Source: Burkholderia sp.
GTDB lineage: Bacteria > Pseudomonadota > Gammaproteobacteria > Burkholderiales > Burkholderiaceae
Assembly: GCA_031253835.1 (NCBI GenBank)
Contig: JAIRVP010000078.1
Location: 1-64,000 of the forward strand
Direction of reading: 5' to 3'
Length of the DNA: 64,000 nucleotides
Position numbers and translations under genes: made by a program. Below are positions 1-7,885 of this stretch, piece by piece. Numbering within the stretch: position 1 is the stretch's first letter; the number at the start of each line of letters is the position of its first letter. Below the pieces are notes generated by a model, which saw nothing but the letters and a program-made list of their open reading frames with translations, was not told the origin of the DNA and searched no databases.

Positions 1-502
1 CCTTTCCCACGTAGACGCCGCTCGCGCGGTCCGAATCCGCGACCGATTTCGCGTGCCGCAGCCCGGCCTACAACCGGTCGACGCGGCCGAGGGCGGGCGT
101 CGGCGCGCCGGCGCGCACGACCATGCCGATCCGCGAATCGGCGAGCTCGACACGCGACGCGGGAATTACCTTGCCTTCCTTGATCATCTGGTCGAGCGCA
201 TAGCCGACCATGATCAATACGTCGGCTTTCTCGCCGCGCGAGAGGCGGTTCGGAATCGCTTCCTTCGACTGGCCCATCGACGGGCCGGAGATCGTGTCGA
301 GCGTGTCGCCGGATGACGCCGTGAAGCCGGGGCCCAGCTGCTTGTATGCGGCCGTGAAGCCGCCGGAGATCATCACGCGCAGTTCGGCCGCGCCGGCCGG
401 CAGCGCGGCGGACGCGAGCGCGACGGCGGCGAGCCAGAACGCGGCGCGGCGCGCGAGGGGATGGCGGGGCGCAGGGGCGGTGAGGGCGGCTCGGGCGCGC
501 AT
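1..502 (-). pseudogene. ModA-like periplasmic substrate-binding protein, broken by an in-frame stop and cut by the window edge
   Basis: The minus-strand frame starts at 502 behind a GGAAGGAGAC ribosome site and opens with a clear signal peptide ending in PAGAAE. The mature part (ELRVMISGGF, SGPSMGQSKEAIPNRL, GEKADVLIMV) is typical of molybdate-type class 2 periplasmic binding proteins of ABC importers. After 144 codons it meets TAG at 68-70, but the same frame then continues with AKSVADSDRASGVYV, which is exactly the segment expected next in this family. The gene therefore appears interrupted by a single nonsense codon rather than ended. Its C-terminal half lies outside the window. A sequencing error at 68-70 is the alternative. 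Confidence 0.75.
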
Positions 503-710
503 GGGCGTGTCTCCTTCCAGTCTGTCGTTGTCGGTGGGTGCGGTCGCGTACGGCCGGCACGGGCTACATGATCCACCGAAATGCGTACGCGTGCCGTGCG
601 GCGTGCGCGTGTTGCCGGCTGGCGCGCGACGCGGGAAGGAAAGCCCGGTAAGCTGTCCGGCGTCCGCGCCGGCGGTTTCCCGATGCTTCTTCCTGCCTGA
701 ATTCGATCAA

Positions 711-1091
711 ATGAAAATCGCTCGTGCCCGTTGTGTGTTGTGGGTGCTCGGCGCGGCCCTCGCGTTGACCACCGCTGCGGAAGTGGCTGCCGCTCCGGTA
801 AAACGCTGCGGATGGCTGGAGAACCCGACGCCGGCCAACTGGTGGCTGGTCGACAAGGACGGCAGCTGGACATTGTCGACCATGGGCAGCGAGCCGGTAC
901 CGGGCCTCGACGAGATGCCCGACATGTCGAAGCGCGGGTGGGTCGTCACCAACGCGGGAGAGCACGGCTACGGCTGTGCGTGCCTCGACCTGGAGATCGA
1001 TCCGCACACGCGCGACGTGACGAGGATCGTCGCTGCGAAGCCGCTTCCGCTGACGCGTTGCAAGGCCGACAAGACGTTGCCGGCGCCGTGA
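711..1091 (+). CDS. Exported DUF4087 family protein
   Basis: A 126-residue protein starting at ATG 711, chosen because the signal peptide (MKIARARCVLWVLGAALALT, cleaved near AEVAAAP) begins there; the longer upstream frame is unsupported. The mature part matches the DUF4087 pattern: RCGWLENPTPANWWLVDKDG near the N terminus, a central tryptophan/glycine-rich segment and a GYGCACLDLE block with paired cysteines that probably form disulfides. It is presumably periplasmic. Function is unknown for the family. It stands alone, divergent from the binding-protein remnant on its left. Confidence 0.7.
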   Translation: MKIARARCVLWVLGAALALTTAAEVAAAPVKRCGWLENPTPANWWLVDKDGSWTLSTMGSEPVPGLDEMPDMSKRGWVVTNAGEHGYGCACLDLEIDPHTRDVTRIVAAKPLPLTRCKADKTLPAP

Positions 1092-1235
1092 GCCGGGAAG
1101 GGGGCGACGGTACGCGCGCAGCCGTCTCGAAGCGGAACGCATCCTGTGTCCGCAGCCTGCAGGCATCCCTTGTTCCCCGCCCCACGGCGCGGTATCGTCG
1201 ATGCTCCGCCTTCCGACCCTGACCGGAGAACAGCC

Positions 1236-1679
1236 GTGCCCGCAGCCGCCCCCGCCACGCTGAGATTTTCCACCGACAAGCGCGAACTCGACATCGACGC
1301 GATCTTCGACTTCCTGCATCGCGATGCGTACTGGTCGCAGGGCATTCCGCGCGATGTGGTCGAGAAGGCAATCGAGGGTTCGCTGTGCTTCGGCGCATAT
1401 GTCGGCGACCGGCTCGTCGGGTTCGCGCGGCTCGTCACCGATCACGCGACGTTCGCGTACCTGTGCGACGTGTTCGTGCTGCCGGCCGAACGCGGCAACG
1501 GCTACGGCCGCGCACTGATCGACCATGTGTTCGCGCAGGAGATGGTGCAGCGGCTGCGCCGCATCATGCTCGTGACGACCGATGCGCACGAACTGTACCG
1601 GCCGGTCGGCTTCGGGCCGTCCGCGAATCCCGAGCGGCTGATGGAGATCCGCCGCCCCGACATCTACGCGAAACGCTGA
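1236..1679 (+). CDS. GNAT family N-acetyltransferase
   Basis: A 147-residue protein read from GTG 1236, preceded by GGAG at 1224-1227; the reading frame extends upstream without a good ribosome site. It has the GNAT fold signatures: FARLVTDHATFAYLCDVFVL (beta4), the acetyl-CoA pyrophosphate loop in PAERGNGYGRALIDHVF (Q/RxxGxG/A-type) and a C-terminal LYRPVGFGPS segment where the family usually has the Y/GF motif. It should transfer an acetyl group from acetyl-CoA to a small-molecule or protein amine; the substrate cannot be told from sequence. It resembles the small single-domain acetyltransferases that start with an FHWYLTQSYW-like block. Confidence 0.8.
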   Translation: MPAAAPATLRFSTDKRELDIDAIFDFLHRDAYWSQGIPRDVVEKAIEGSLCFGAYVGDRLVGFARLVTDHATFAYLCDVFVLPAERGNGYGRALIDHVFAQEMVQRLRRIMLVTTDAHELYRPVGFGPSANPERLMEIRRPDIYAKR

Positions 1680-1736
1680 CGCGCGGCGCTGCGCATACAA
1701 TACGCGCTTTCCGTTTTTGCCGAAGAGAAGCCCATC

Positions 1737-1955
1737 ATGACCGAACAGGAAGCCGAACAGCTCGCGACGCACCGCCACTACAAGGGCGGGCTGTACCGCT
1801 ACATCGGCGTTGCGCGCCATTCCGAAACCGAGGAATCGGTGGTCGTGTACGAGCATCTGTGGCCGCATGCGCGCGGGCTGTGGGTGCGCCCGGAAGCGAT
1901 GTTCAACGGGAACCTGGAGGACGGCACGCCGCGTTTTCGCAAGCTGCGCGACTGA
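1737..1955 (+). CDS. DUF1653 domain protein
   Basis: A 72-residue cytosolic protein that is essentially one DUF1653 domain: HYKGGLYRYIGVARHSET, a VVYEHLWPHARGLWVRP core and the closing MFNGNL/FRKL segment. The domain is a small beta barrel of unknown role found alone or fused in many proteobacteria. The start at 1737 is preceded by an AGAGAAG purine stretch. It lies 57 nt behind the acetyltransferase on the same strand and may share its transcript. Confidence 0.75.
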   Translation: MTEQEAEQLATHRHYKGGLYRYIGVARHSETEESVVVYEHLWPHARGLWVRPEAMFNGNLEDGTPRFRKLRD

Positions 1956-2010
1956 TCCGCAACCGGCGGCGCGTGTGCCGCAGAGACGGCCGGCCGTGTG
2001 CGTTACATCG

Positions 2011-3222
2011 TCACGCGCCGGCCAGCGCCTTCACCAGTTCGGGCGGCGCATGCCTGACCGTCACCTCCGGCGTGCCGTGCCACGCCGCGAGTTTCTTCAC
2101 GGCCTTCGCGACGTCGGCCGCGAGCCCCGTGCCGAAGCGCACGCCCGGCTCCACATGCACCGCCTTCAGTTCGAACGTACCCAGCGTGCGATGCGCTTTC
2201 GCATCGACGCGGCCGACCAGCCGGCCGCGATGCAGCACGGGCAGGCAGAAATAGCCGTAGCGTCGCTTGTGCTCGGGCGTATAGCACTCGATCGTGTAGT
2301 CGAAGCCGAACAGCGTCGACGCGCGCCGCCGGTCCCAGACGACCGGATCGAACGGCGACAGCAGCGTCGTGACCGTCGAGCGCAGCGTGTCGGCCGCGGC
2401 GGCCGGCAGCCACGCGTCGAGCGAACGATGCACGTAGGCCGGTTCCTTCCAGTCGTCGATCCGCACCGGAATCAGGTCGCCGGCTTCCGCAAGCTGTTCC
2501 AGCTCCGCGTGGTACGAGCGGCGCGGCAAACGATAGTAATCGGCGACCCAGTCCGCGCGCACGACGCCGAGCGCACGGCACGTGTAGTCGAGCAGCGCCG
2601 GCAGCACGGCATCGCGCGGCGGCAGGTCGCGTTTGTCGTCCCAGCCGGGCAGCACGCGTTCGCGCACGTCGTACACGCGCTGGAAATTGCGGCGTTCCGA
2701 CACCATCAGGTCACCCGTCGTGAACAGCACCTCCAGGTGCTGTTTCTCCGGCTTGCGATCCCACCAGCCGTTGCCCTTCACGCCATCCTCGCGCGCGAAG
2801 TCGGCCGACCGCACCGGGCCCTCGTCGCGAATCCGCGCGAGCAGTTGCTCGATGTCGGGCCGGTTCTGCTCATGCCATTCGGCCGCGTATTTCCAGCCCA
2901 TCCCCGACGGATCGAGCATCTTGTAGCGCATCAGCCCGAATTGCTCGACCGGCAGGAAGCACGCTTCATGCGACCAGTATTCGAACAGGCGTGCCTCGGC
3001 GAGATGCTCGTCGAGCCACTGCGGCGCGAAATCGCCGAGGCGGCTGAACAGCACGAGATACGGGCTGCGCGCGACGACATGAATGGTGTCGATCTGCAAC
3101 TGCGCCATCCGGCGGATCGCGTCGAGCACGTCGGCCTTGGTCGCCTTGCGGCGGGGCGGCGTCAGCAGGCCCTGCGCGGCGAGATGCAGCGCGCGGGCGG
3201 CGGCGGGCGAGAGCGTAAGCAT
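2011..3222 (-). CDS. YcaQ/AlkZ-type winged-helix DNA glycosylase (interstrand-crosslink repair family)
   Basis: A 403-residue protein of the winged-helix HTH_42 family. After an N-terminal helix-turn-helix region (ARALHLAAQGLL) comes MAQLQIDTIHVVARSPYLVL, which contains the Q-x-D catalytic motif of the YcaQ branch (AlkZ has Q-x-Q). The remaining length carries the three tandem winged-helix repeats and the DFDPVVWDRRR/FGFDYTIECYTP block typical of the family. Members remove alkylated bases and unhook DNA interstrand crosslinks. Monocistronic; its 3' end faces the DUF1653 gene across 55 nt. The assignment to the family is strong, the actual substrate is inferred. Confidence 0.8.
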   Translation of the reverse strand: MLTLSPAAARALHLAAQGLLTPPRRKATKADVLDAIRRMAQLQIDTIHVVARSPYLVLFSRLGDFAPQWLDEHLAEARLFEYWSHEACFLPVEQFGLMRYKMLDPSGMGWKYAAEWHEQNRPDIEQLLARIRDEGPVRSADFAREDGVKGNGWWDRKPEKQHLEVLFTTGDLMVSERRNFQRVYDVRERVLPGWDDKRDLPPRDAVLPALLDYTCRALGVVRADWVADYYRLPRRSYHAELEQLAEAGDLIPVRIDDWKEPAYVHRSLDAWLPAAAADTLRSTVTTLLSPFDPVVWDRRRASTLFGFDYTIECYTPEHKRRYGYFCLPVLHRGRLVGRVDAKAHRTLGTFELKAVHVEPGVRFGTGLAADVAKAVKKLAAWHGTPEVTVRHAPPELVKALAGA

Positions 3223-3314
3223 CGGCAGGGCGGTCGAGGATGGCGATCGGGGATCACTTTAGCGCGAAAGCGGCGCACGCGTGCGACGCGCCGCTGCAAC
3301 GCGTCTGACAATGG

Positions 3315-3347
3315 TTGACAGATGAGTTTCGCAAGTTTCCCTATAGT
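3315..3347 (+). promoter_or_regulatory. Possible promoter of the small-RNA candidate
   Basis: TTGACA at 3315-3320 and TATAGT at 3342-3347 lie just upstream of the structured region. Both hexamers are good but the spacer is 21 nt, longer than the usual 16-18, so either the exact hexamer pair differs or an activator is used. Confidence 0.35.
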
Positions 3348-3349
3348 GC

Positions 3350-3522
3350 AGTTCATGGCGCGACGACAAGTGCGCGCAACGATTCCGCTTCCGACGCACA
3401 TATGTCCATGGCACGCAGGAAGCGAATCCTGGATTCTCAACCCCCATCGGGAATCCAGGAGCCCTGAGCGGACATCCATGCGGCTGTGCACCGGCCCCGA
3501 GTGGATGTCCGCTGATTTTTTT
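3350..3522 (+). ncRNA. Candidate free-standing small RNA with three hairpins
   Basis: No gene follows on this strand (the next gene runs the other way), yet the segment shows an ordered RNA-like architecture. Hairpin 1 pairs 3381-3392 with 3418-3428 (one bulge). Hairpin 2 pairs CCTGGATTC (3428-3436) with GAATCCAGG (3451-3459) and exposes a 14-nt loop containing ACCCCC, which could base-pair with G-rich Shine-Dalgarno regions. Hairpin 3 is a strong terminator with a seven-T tail. Together with the promoter-like hexamers this fits an independent transcript of about 170 nt. Targets unknown. No small ORF with a ribosome site stands out in it. Confidence 0.6.
3467..3522 (+). terminator. Rho-independent terminator of the small-RNA candidate
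   Basis: AGCGGACATCCA (3467-3478) pairs perfectly with TGGATGTCCGCT (3502-3513); a GA and seven T residues (3516-3522) follow. The loop is 23 nt. The T tract is only on this strand, which fixes the direction. Confidence 0.8.
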
Positions 3523-3583
3523 GTATTTCCGGTTTTTTACTTCCCCACCACGCGATTCCGCCGCACCGGCCGCTTGTTGCCGC

Positions 3584-4999
3584 TTATTGCCGCTTGCCGC
3601 GCGCGACTTCGTCGCCGGCGCCAGGCGGCAGCCGCCGCGTGATCGGAATCGACGCGAACGAGCACAGCCCGACCACCAGGAACGCGGGCCAGAAATCCGA
3701 CCACATCATCGTCTGATGGCCCTGCAACCAATGCGAAATGTGCAGCACGAGGCCGGCCACCGTCACGCCGAGGCCGAGCGACATCTGCTGCACGACGCTG
3801 CCGAGGCTCGTCGCGCGGCCTGCGTCACGCGGCGAGATGTCCGCGTAGATCATCGAGTTCAGGCTCGTGAACTGCAGCGCGGGGAAGATGCCGCCGACGA
3901 GCACGATCAGCCAGATCGCCCAGGTCGGCATGCCGGGATGGAACACGCCGTACGCGGCGATCGCGAGGCCCGCGAAGGCCGCGTTGTAGATCAGCACCGT
4001 GCGGAAGCCGAAGCGGCGCAGCGTATGCGTGGCCGTCGAGCGGCTCACCGCGCCGCCGAGCGCGGACGCGCACGTGATGAGCCCCGAATGGAACGCGCTC
4101 ATGCCGAGCCCTTCCTGCAGCGCGAGCGGCAGCAGGAACGGCACCGCGCCGAGGCCGATGCGGAACAGCGACCCGCCGACGACGCTCGCGTGATAGGTCG
4201 GGATCTTCAGGAAGCTGAGGTCGAGCACCGGCCGCTCCTTGCGGCGCGCGTACGGCACGTACAGCGCGAGCATCACGGTGCCGGCCGCGCACATGAGGAT
4301 CGCGTTCGAGCGCGACGTGAGCGAACCGTCGATCAGCGTGAGGCCCATCAGCAGCAACGCGGCGCCGCTGGCCGACAGCAGGAAGCCGAACCAGTCGAGC
4401 GGGCCGGGATCGGGCTCGTGCGTGTTCGCGATGTGCTTGCTCGCGAGATAGATCCCGTAGATACCGATCGGCACGTTGATGAAGAAGATCATCCGCCAGT
4501 GCAGGTAGGTCGTGATGAAGCCGCCGACGAGCGGCCCGACCGTGGGCCCGAACAGTGCGGGAATCGCGAGGTAGTTCATCGCGCGCACGAGATCGGAGCG
4601 CGGCACCGCGCGGAAGATGATGATGCGGCCGACGGGGACCATCATCGCGCCGCCGACGCCCTGGATGAAGCGCGCGAACGTGAGCACGCCGAGCGAGTTG
4701 GAGGCTGCGCACATCAGCGAGCCGACGACGAAGATGCCGATCGCGGTGCGGAACACGGAGCGTGCGCTGAAGCGGTCGGCGAGCCAGCCGCAGATCGGGA
4801 TGAACACGCCGAGGCCGACCACGTAGGCCGTGATCGCGATGTTCAGTGTGACGGGGCTGTGCCCGAAGTCCCTCGCCATCGCAGGCAGTGCGGTGACGAT
4901 GATGTTCGCGTCGACGCTTTCCATGAACAACGCACAGGCAACGATGAGCGGTGCTAGAAAGACGGGCGACATGGGCTGGGCGCGCGGTAAAGACGCCAT
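3584..4999 (-). CDS. DHA2 family (EmrB/QacA-type) multidrug efflux MFS transporter
   Basis: About 471 residues with some 13-14 hydrophobic helices. The opening FMESVDANIIVTALPAMARD is the TM1 motif D1 of drug:H+ antiporter family 2, followed by CGWLADRFSARSVFR (motif A) and GPTVGPLVGGFI (motif C, antiporter motif in TM5), then WRMIFFINVPIG. It should export hydrophobic drugs across the inner membrane using the proton gradient. No HlyD/EmrA-type partner is next to it. The start is taken at ATG 4999; GTG 5008 and ATG 4972 are alternatives because no ribosome site is decisive. It diverges from the TetR gene, which may control it. Confidence 0.85.
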   Translation of the reverse strand: MASLPRAQPMSPVFLAPLIVACALFMESVDANIIVTALPAMARDFGHSPVTLNIAITAYVVGLGVFIPICGWLADRFSARSVFRTAIGIFVVGSLMCAASNSLGVLTFARFIQGVGGAMMVPVGRIIIFRAVPRSDLVRAMNYLAIPALFGPTVGPLVGGFITTYLHWRMIFFINVPIGIYGIYLASKHIANTHEPDPGPLDWFGFLLSASGAALLLMGLTLIDGSLTSRSNAILMCAAGTVMLALYVPYARRKERPVLDLSFLKIPTYHASVVGGSLFRIGLGAVPFLLPLALQEGLGMSAFHSGLITCASALGGAVSRSTATHTLRRFGFRTVLIYNAAFAGLAIAAYGVFHPGMPTWAIWLIVLVGGIFPALQFTSLNSMIYADISPRDAGRATSLGSVVQQMSLGLGVTVAGLVLHISHWLQGHQTMMWSDFWPAFLVVGLCSFASIPITRRLPPGAGDEVARGKRQ

Positions 5000-5032
5000 T
5001 ATGCCCACAATGTGACCGTTGAGTCACGTGTG

Positions 5033-5059
5033 ACAACAGTTGTTCCGCATGTTGCAACA
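5033..5059. promoter_or_regulatory. Two short palindromes upstream of the MFS gene
   Basis: ACAACAGTTGT (5033-5043, 5-1-5) and TGTTGCAACA (5050-5059, perfect 10 bp) lie 34-60 nt upstream of the exporter start. They share the TTG/CAA half-site and could be operator sites for a repressor. Confidence 0.35.
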
Positions 5060-5253
5060 GTCGTCTTTCCGGCGAGCCGGGTGGAAAGAACGACTGCGTG
5101 CGCGCGGCGCACCTGTCGTGTTTGCGCCGCAACCGGAAGTGCCCGGGCATCGCGGATACGACGCGCATCTTCACGATGCATGAACACGATGAGAGGCGTC
5201 GACGTTTGCCGGGTCACGTCGATCCTTTTGACGGAGGGGGAAGTGCTTTTCTA

Positions 5254-5277
5254 GAATATGAGCGTTTGCTCATATTC
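5254..5277. promoter_or_regulatory. Probable TetR autoregulatory operator
   Basis: A perfect inverted repeat, GAATATGAGC (5254-5263), GTTT, GCTCATATTC (5268-5277), ends 18 nt upstream of the TetR start codon, where a self-repressing TetR protein would bind. Confidence 0.6.
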
Positions 5278-5295
5278 GAAACTCGCATTCCCGCC

Positions 5296-5925
5296 ATGTC
5301 CGAATCGTCATCGCGTCTCCCGCTGTCGCCCCGCAAGGCGCCGCGCCAGCGCCGCTCGGTGGCCACCGTCGACGCGATCGTCGAGGCCGCGGCTCGCGTT
5401 CTGGAACGCGACGGCTTCGACGGTTACACGACGAACGCCGTCGCGGCGCTGGCCGGCGTGAGTATCGGCTCGCTCTATCAATACTTCCCGAATCGCGATG
5501 CACTGACGGCCGCACTCGTCGAGCGCGAGAGTGCGCATCTGCTCGACGACGTCGACCGGGCGGCTGCGCTGTCGTCCTGCGACGACGTGCTGCGCACACT
5601 GGTGCGCGGGGCCGTCGCGCACCAGATGCGCCGGCCGGTGCTTGCGCGGCTGATCGATTTCGAAGCGGCGCGGCTGCCGCTCGGTGCGCGCACCGCACGG
5701 GTTGCCGACCGCATCCACGCGACGCTGCTGCATGCGCTCGGGCGGCGCGATGCGCCGCGTGTCGCCGCGCCCGGCGTTGTCGCGCACGACCTGCTCGCGA
5801 TCTTGAAAGGGATCGTCGATGCGGCGGGCGCGCGCGGCGAGACCGACGCGGCGGCGCTCGAAGCGCGTGCGTGGCGGGCCGTGCGCGGCTACCTGCGCGA
5901 GTCGCGCGAATCGAAGCTTGCTTGA
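5296..5925 (+). CDS. TetR/AcrR family transcriptional regulator
   Basis: A 209-residue regulator. Residues about 15-65 form the TetR DNA-binding domain: TVDAIVEAAARVLERDGFDG then TTNAVAALAGVSIGSLYQYF, the classic helix-turn-helix ending in the SxGxLYxYF signature. The rest is the alpha-helical ligand-binding and dimer domain (C-terminal TetR_C type). The start ATG 5296 places the DNA-binding domain close to the N terminus. Its own upstream region holds a perfect 10-bp inverted repeat, so autorepression is likely. The divergent efflux pump is the obvious second target, which is inference from position. Confidence 0.85.
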   Translation: MSESSSRLPLSPRKAPRQRRSVATVDAIVEAAARVLERDGFDGYTTNAVAALAGVSIGSLYQYFPNRDALTAALVERESAHLLDDVDRAAALSSCDDVLRTLVRGAVAHQMRRPVLARLIDFEAARLPLGARTARVADRIHATLLHALGRRDAPRVAAPGVVAHDLLAILKGIVDAAGARGETDAAALEARAWRAVRGYLRESRESKLA

Positions 5926-6061
5926 TGCGCGCGTTTCGTGCGACAGTCGGACCCATTCGCACCACCACATGACGCGTATCGATCGAGGGCCATCGAGACG
6001 AACGCGCGCGCGAACGAGACCTCGTGCCGATCCACTCACCATCGAAAGGAGGGGACACGTC

Positions 6062-7789
6062 ATGACGTCACGTCGTGCCGCATCGATTGCATCTCGCTTC
6101 CCGGTTCATCTCTCGTCACGTGCTGCGCCACCCGCGCCGCGTCTGCGCTGGGCTGCCGCGCTGGCCGTTGCGTATCTCGCCGTCGCCGGCTGTGCCGCGC
6201 AGGCCGACAACGCGAACCAGGCCGCTGCGCAAGCGGCCGGCCAGTCCCCGGTCGCGGCCACCACCGCCGCGACGGCGCCCGCGTCGGGCGCGCTGCTGCC
6301 GCCGCCGAGCCAGCTCTACGGCGACCTGTTCGTCGCGGTGCAGACCGCGCAGATCTATCCCGACCAGAAGACCTTCGTCGACGCGACGCCCGATACCGAT
6401 CCCGCGACGATCGTGCAGTTGTATCAGCAACAGAAATCGCAGCCGGGCTTTTCGCTGAAGACGTTCGCCGGCCAGCACTTCACGCCGCCCCCGGAAAGCA
6501 GCGTGACGCCGCCGCCGAACCAGACGCTGCGCCAGCACATCGACTGGCTGTGGCCGCAGCTCACGCGCACGAGCGTCACGGTGCCGCAATACGGTTCGCT
6601 GATCGCGATGCCGAAACCGTACGTCGTGCCGGGCGGCCGCTTCCGCGAAGGCTACTACTGGGATACCTATTTCACGATGCTCGGGTTGCAGGTGTCGGGG
6701 CGCGAGGATCTCGTCGACGACATGCTCGACAACTTCGCCCATCTGATCGATACGATCGGCCACATCCCGAACGGCAACCGCACGTATTACGCGAGCCGCT
6801 CGCAACCGCCGTTCTTTGCGTACATGGTCACGCTCGCCGCGCAGGCCGAAGGCGACAAGGTCTACCAGAAATACCTGCCGGAACTGCGCAAGGAACATGC
6901 GTACTGGATGCAGGGCGAAACCACGACGCCGCGCGGGCAGGCCGCGCGCCATGTGGTCGCGATGCCCGACGGCGCGGTGCTGAACCGCTACTGGGACGCG
7001 AGCGACACGCCGCGCGACGAGTCGTATCTCGAGGACGTGACGACCGCGAAATCCGTGCCGTCACGCCCGGCGAACGACGTGTACCGCGATCTGCGCGCGG
7101 GCGCCGAAAGCGGCTGGGACTACAGCTCGCGCTGGTTCGGCGACGGCAAGACGCTCGCGACGATCCGCACGACGTCGATCGTGCCGGTCGACCTGAACAG
7201 CCTGATGTTCCATCTCGAGACGACGATCGTGAAGGGCTGCACGGTGACGCGCGACATGGCCTGCGTGACCGATTTCTCCGGGCGCGCGGCACGGCGTGCG
7301 GCCGCGATCAATCGCTATTTGTGGAACCGTCGCGGCTATTACGGCGACTATGACTGGCAACTGCGCAAGCCGCGCGACGGCGTGACGGCGGCCACGCTGT
7401 ATCCGCTGTTCGCGGGCGTCGCATGGCCCGAGCGCGCGAAGGCGACCGCGCGCGAAGTGCGCAAGACGCTGCTGCAGCCGGGTGGCCTCGCGACGACGAC
7501 CGAGAACACGGGCCAGCAGTGGGACGCGCCGAACGGCTGGGCGCCACTGCAGTGGATCGCGATCGACGGGCTGCGCCGCTATGGCGAACCGGCGCTCGCG
7601 AAGGAGATCGGCACACGCTTCCTGTCCGACGTGAAGCATGTGTATGCGACCGAAGGCAAGCTCGTCGAGAAGTACGTGGTCGAAGGCGCCGGCACGGGGG
7701 GCGGCGGAGGCGGTGAATATCCGCTGCAGGACGGGTTCGGCTGGACCAACGGCGTCACGCTGAAACTGCTCGGGCTGTACGGCGAGTAA
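6062..7789 (+). CDS. treA: Alpha,alpha-trehalase, GH37, exported and possibly lipid-anchored
   Basis: A 575-residue glycoside hydrolase family 37 enzyme that splits trehalose to two glucoses. It contains both family signatures: PGGRFREGYYWDTY (signature 1) and QWDAPNGWAP (signature 2), plus the glycine-rich GGGGGGEYPLQDGFGW C-terminal motif. The N terminus is unusually long (about 80 residues before the catalytic domain) and has a hydrophobic segment ending LAVAGC, which fits a lipobox, so the enzyme may be an outer-membrane or periplasm-facing lipoprotein. ATG 6062 follows a strong AAGGAGGGG ribosome site. It converges with an OprB-type sugar porin. Confidence 0.9.
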   Translation: MTSRRAASIASRFPVHLSSRAAPPAPRLRWAAALAVAYLAVAGCAAQADNANQAAAQAAGQSPVAATTAATAPASGALLPPPSQLYGDLFVAVQTAQIYPDQKTFVDATPDTDPATIVQLYQQQKSQPGFSLKTFAGQHFTPPPESSVTPPPNQTLRQHIDWLWPQLTRTSVTVPQYGSLIAMPKPYVVPGGRFREGYYWDTYFTMLGLQVSGREDLVDDMLDNFAHLIDTIGHIPNGNRTYYASRSQPPFFAYMVTLAAQAEGDKVYQKYLPELRKEHAYWMQGETTTPRGQAARHVVAMPDGAVLNRYWDASDTPRDESYLEDVTTAKSVPSRPANDVYRDLRAGAESGWDYSSRWFGDGKTLATIRTTSIVPVDLNSLMFHLETTIVKGCTVTRDMACVTDFSGRAARRAAAINRYLWNRRGYYGDYDWQLRKPRDGVTAATLYPLFAGVAWPERAKATAREVRKTLLQPGGLATTTENTGQQWDAPNGWAPLQWIAIDGLRRYGEPALAKEIGTRFLSDVKHVYATEGKLVEKYVVEGAGTGGGGGGEYPLQDGFGWTNGVTLKLLGLYGE

Positions 7790-7829
7790 TACGCGGCGCG
7801 GGCCACGCGCTCGCACGGCAAACAAGCAA

Positions 7830-7867
7830 ACGGGCCGGACGATCGCGCAAGCGGCCGTCCGGCCCGT
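7830..7867. terminator. Shared terminator between treA and the porin gene
   Basis: ACGGGCCGGAC (7830-7840) pairs perfectly with GTCCGGCCCGT (7857-7867). It sits between two converging genes; T-rich tails are weak on both sides, so it probably acts bidirectionally. Confidence 0.6.
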
Positions 7868-7885
7868 GTCTTGATGCGGGTTGCA

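Noticed and set aside
210..710. N-terminal extension of the DUF4087 frame
   Set aside because: It overlaps the antisense binding-protein gene, and the signal peptide begins at 711.
3521..4957. 478-codon frame opposite the MFS exporter
   Set aside because: Arg/Glu/His-rich complement of a clear membrane protein gene.
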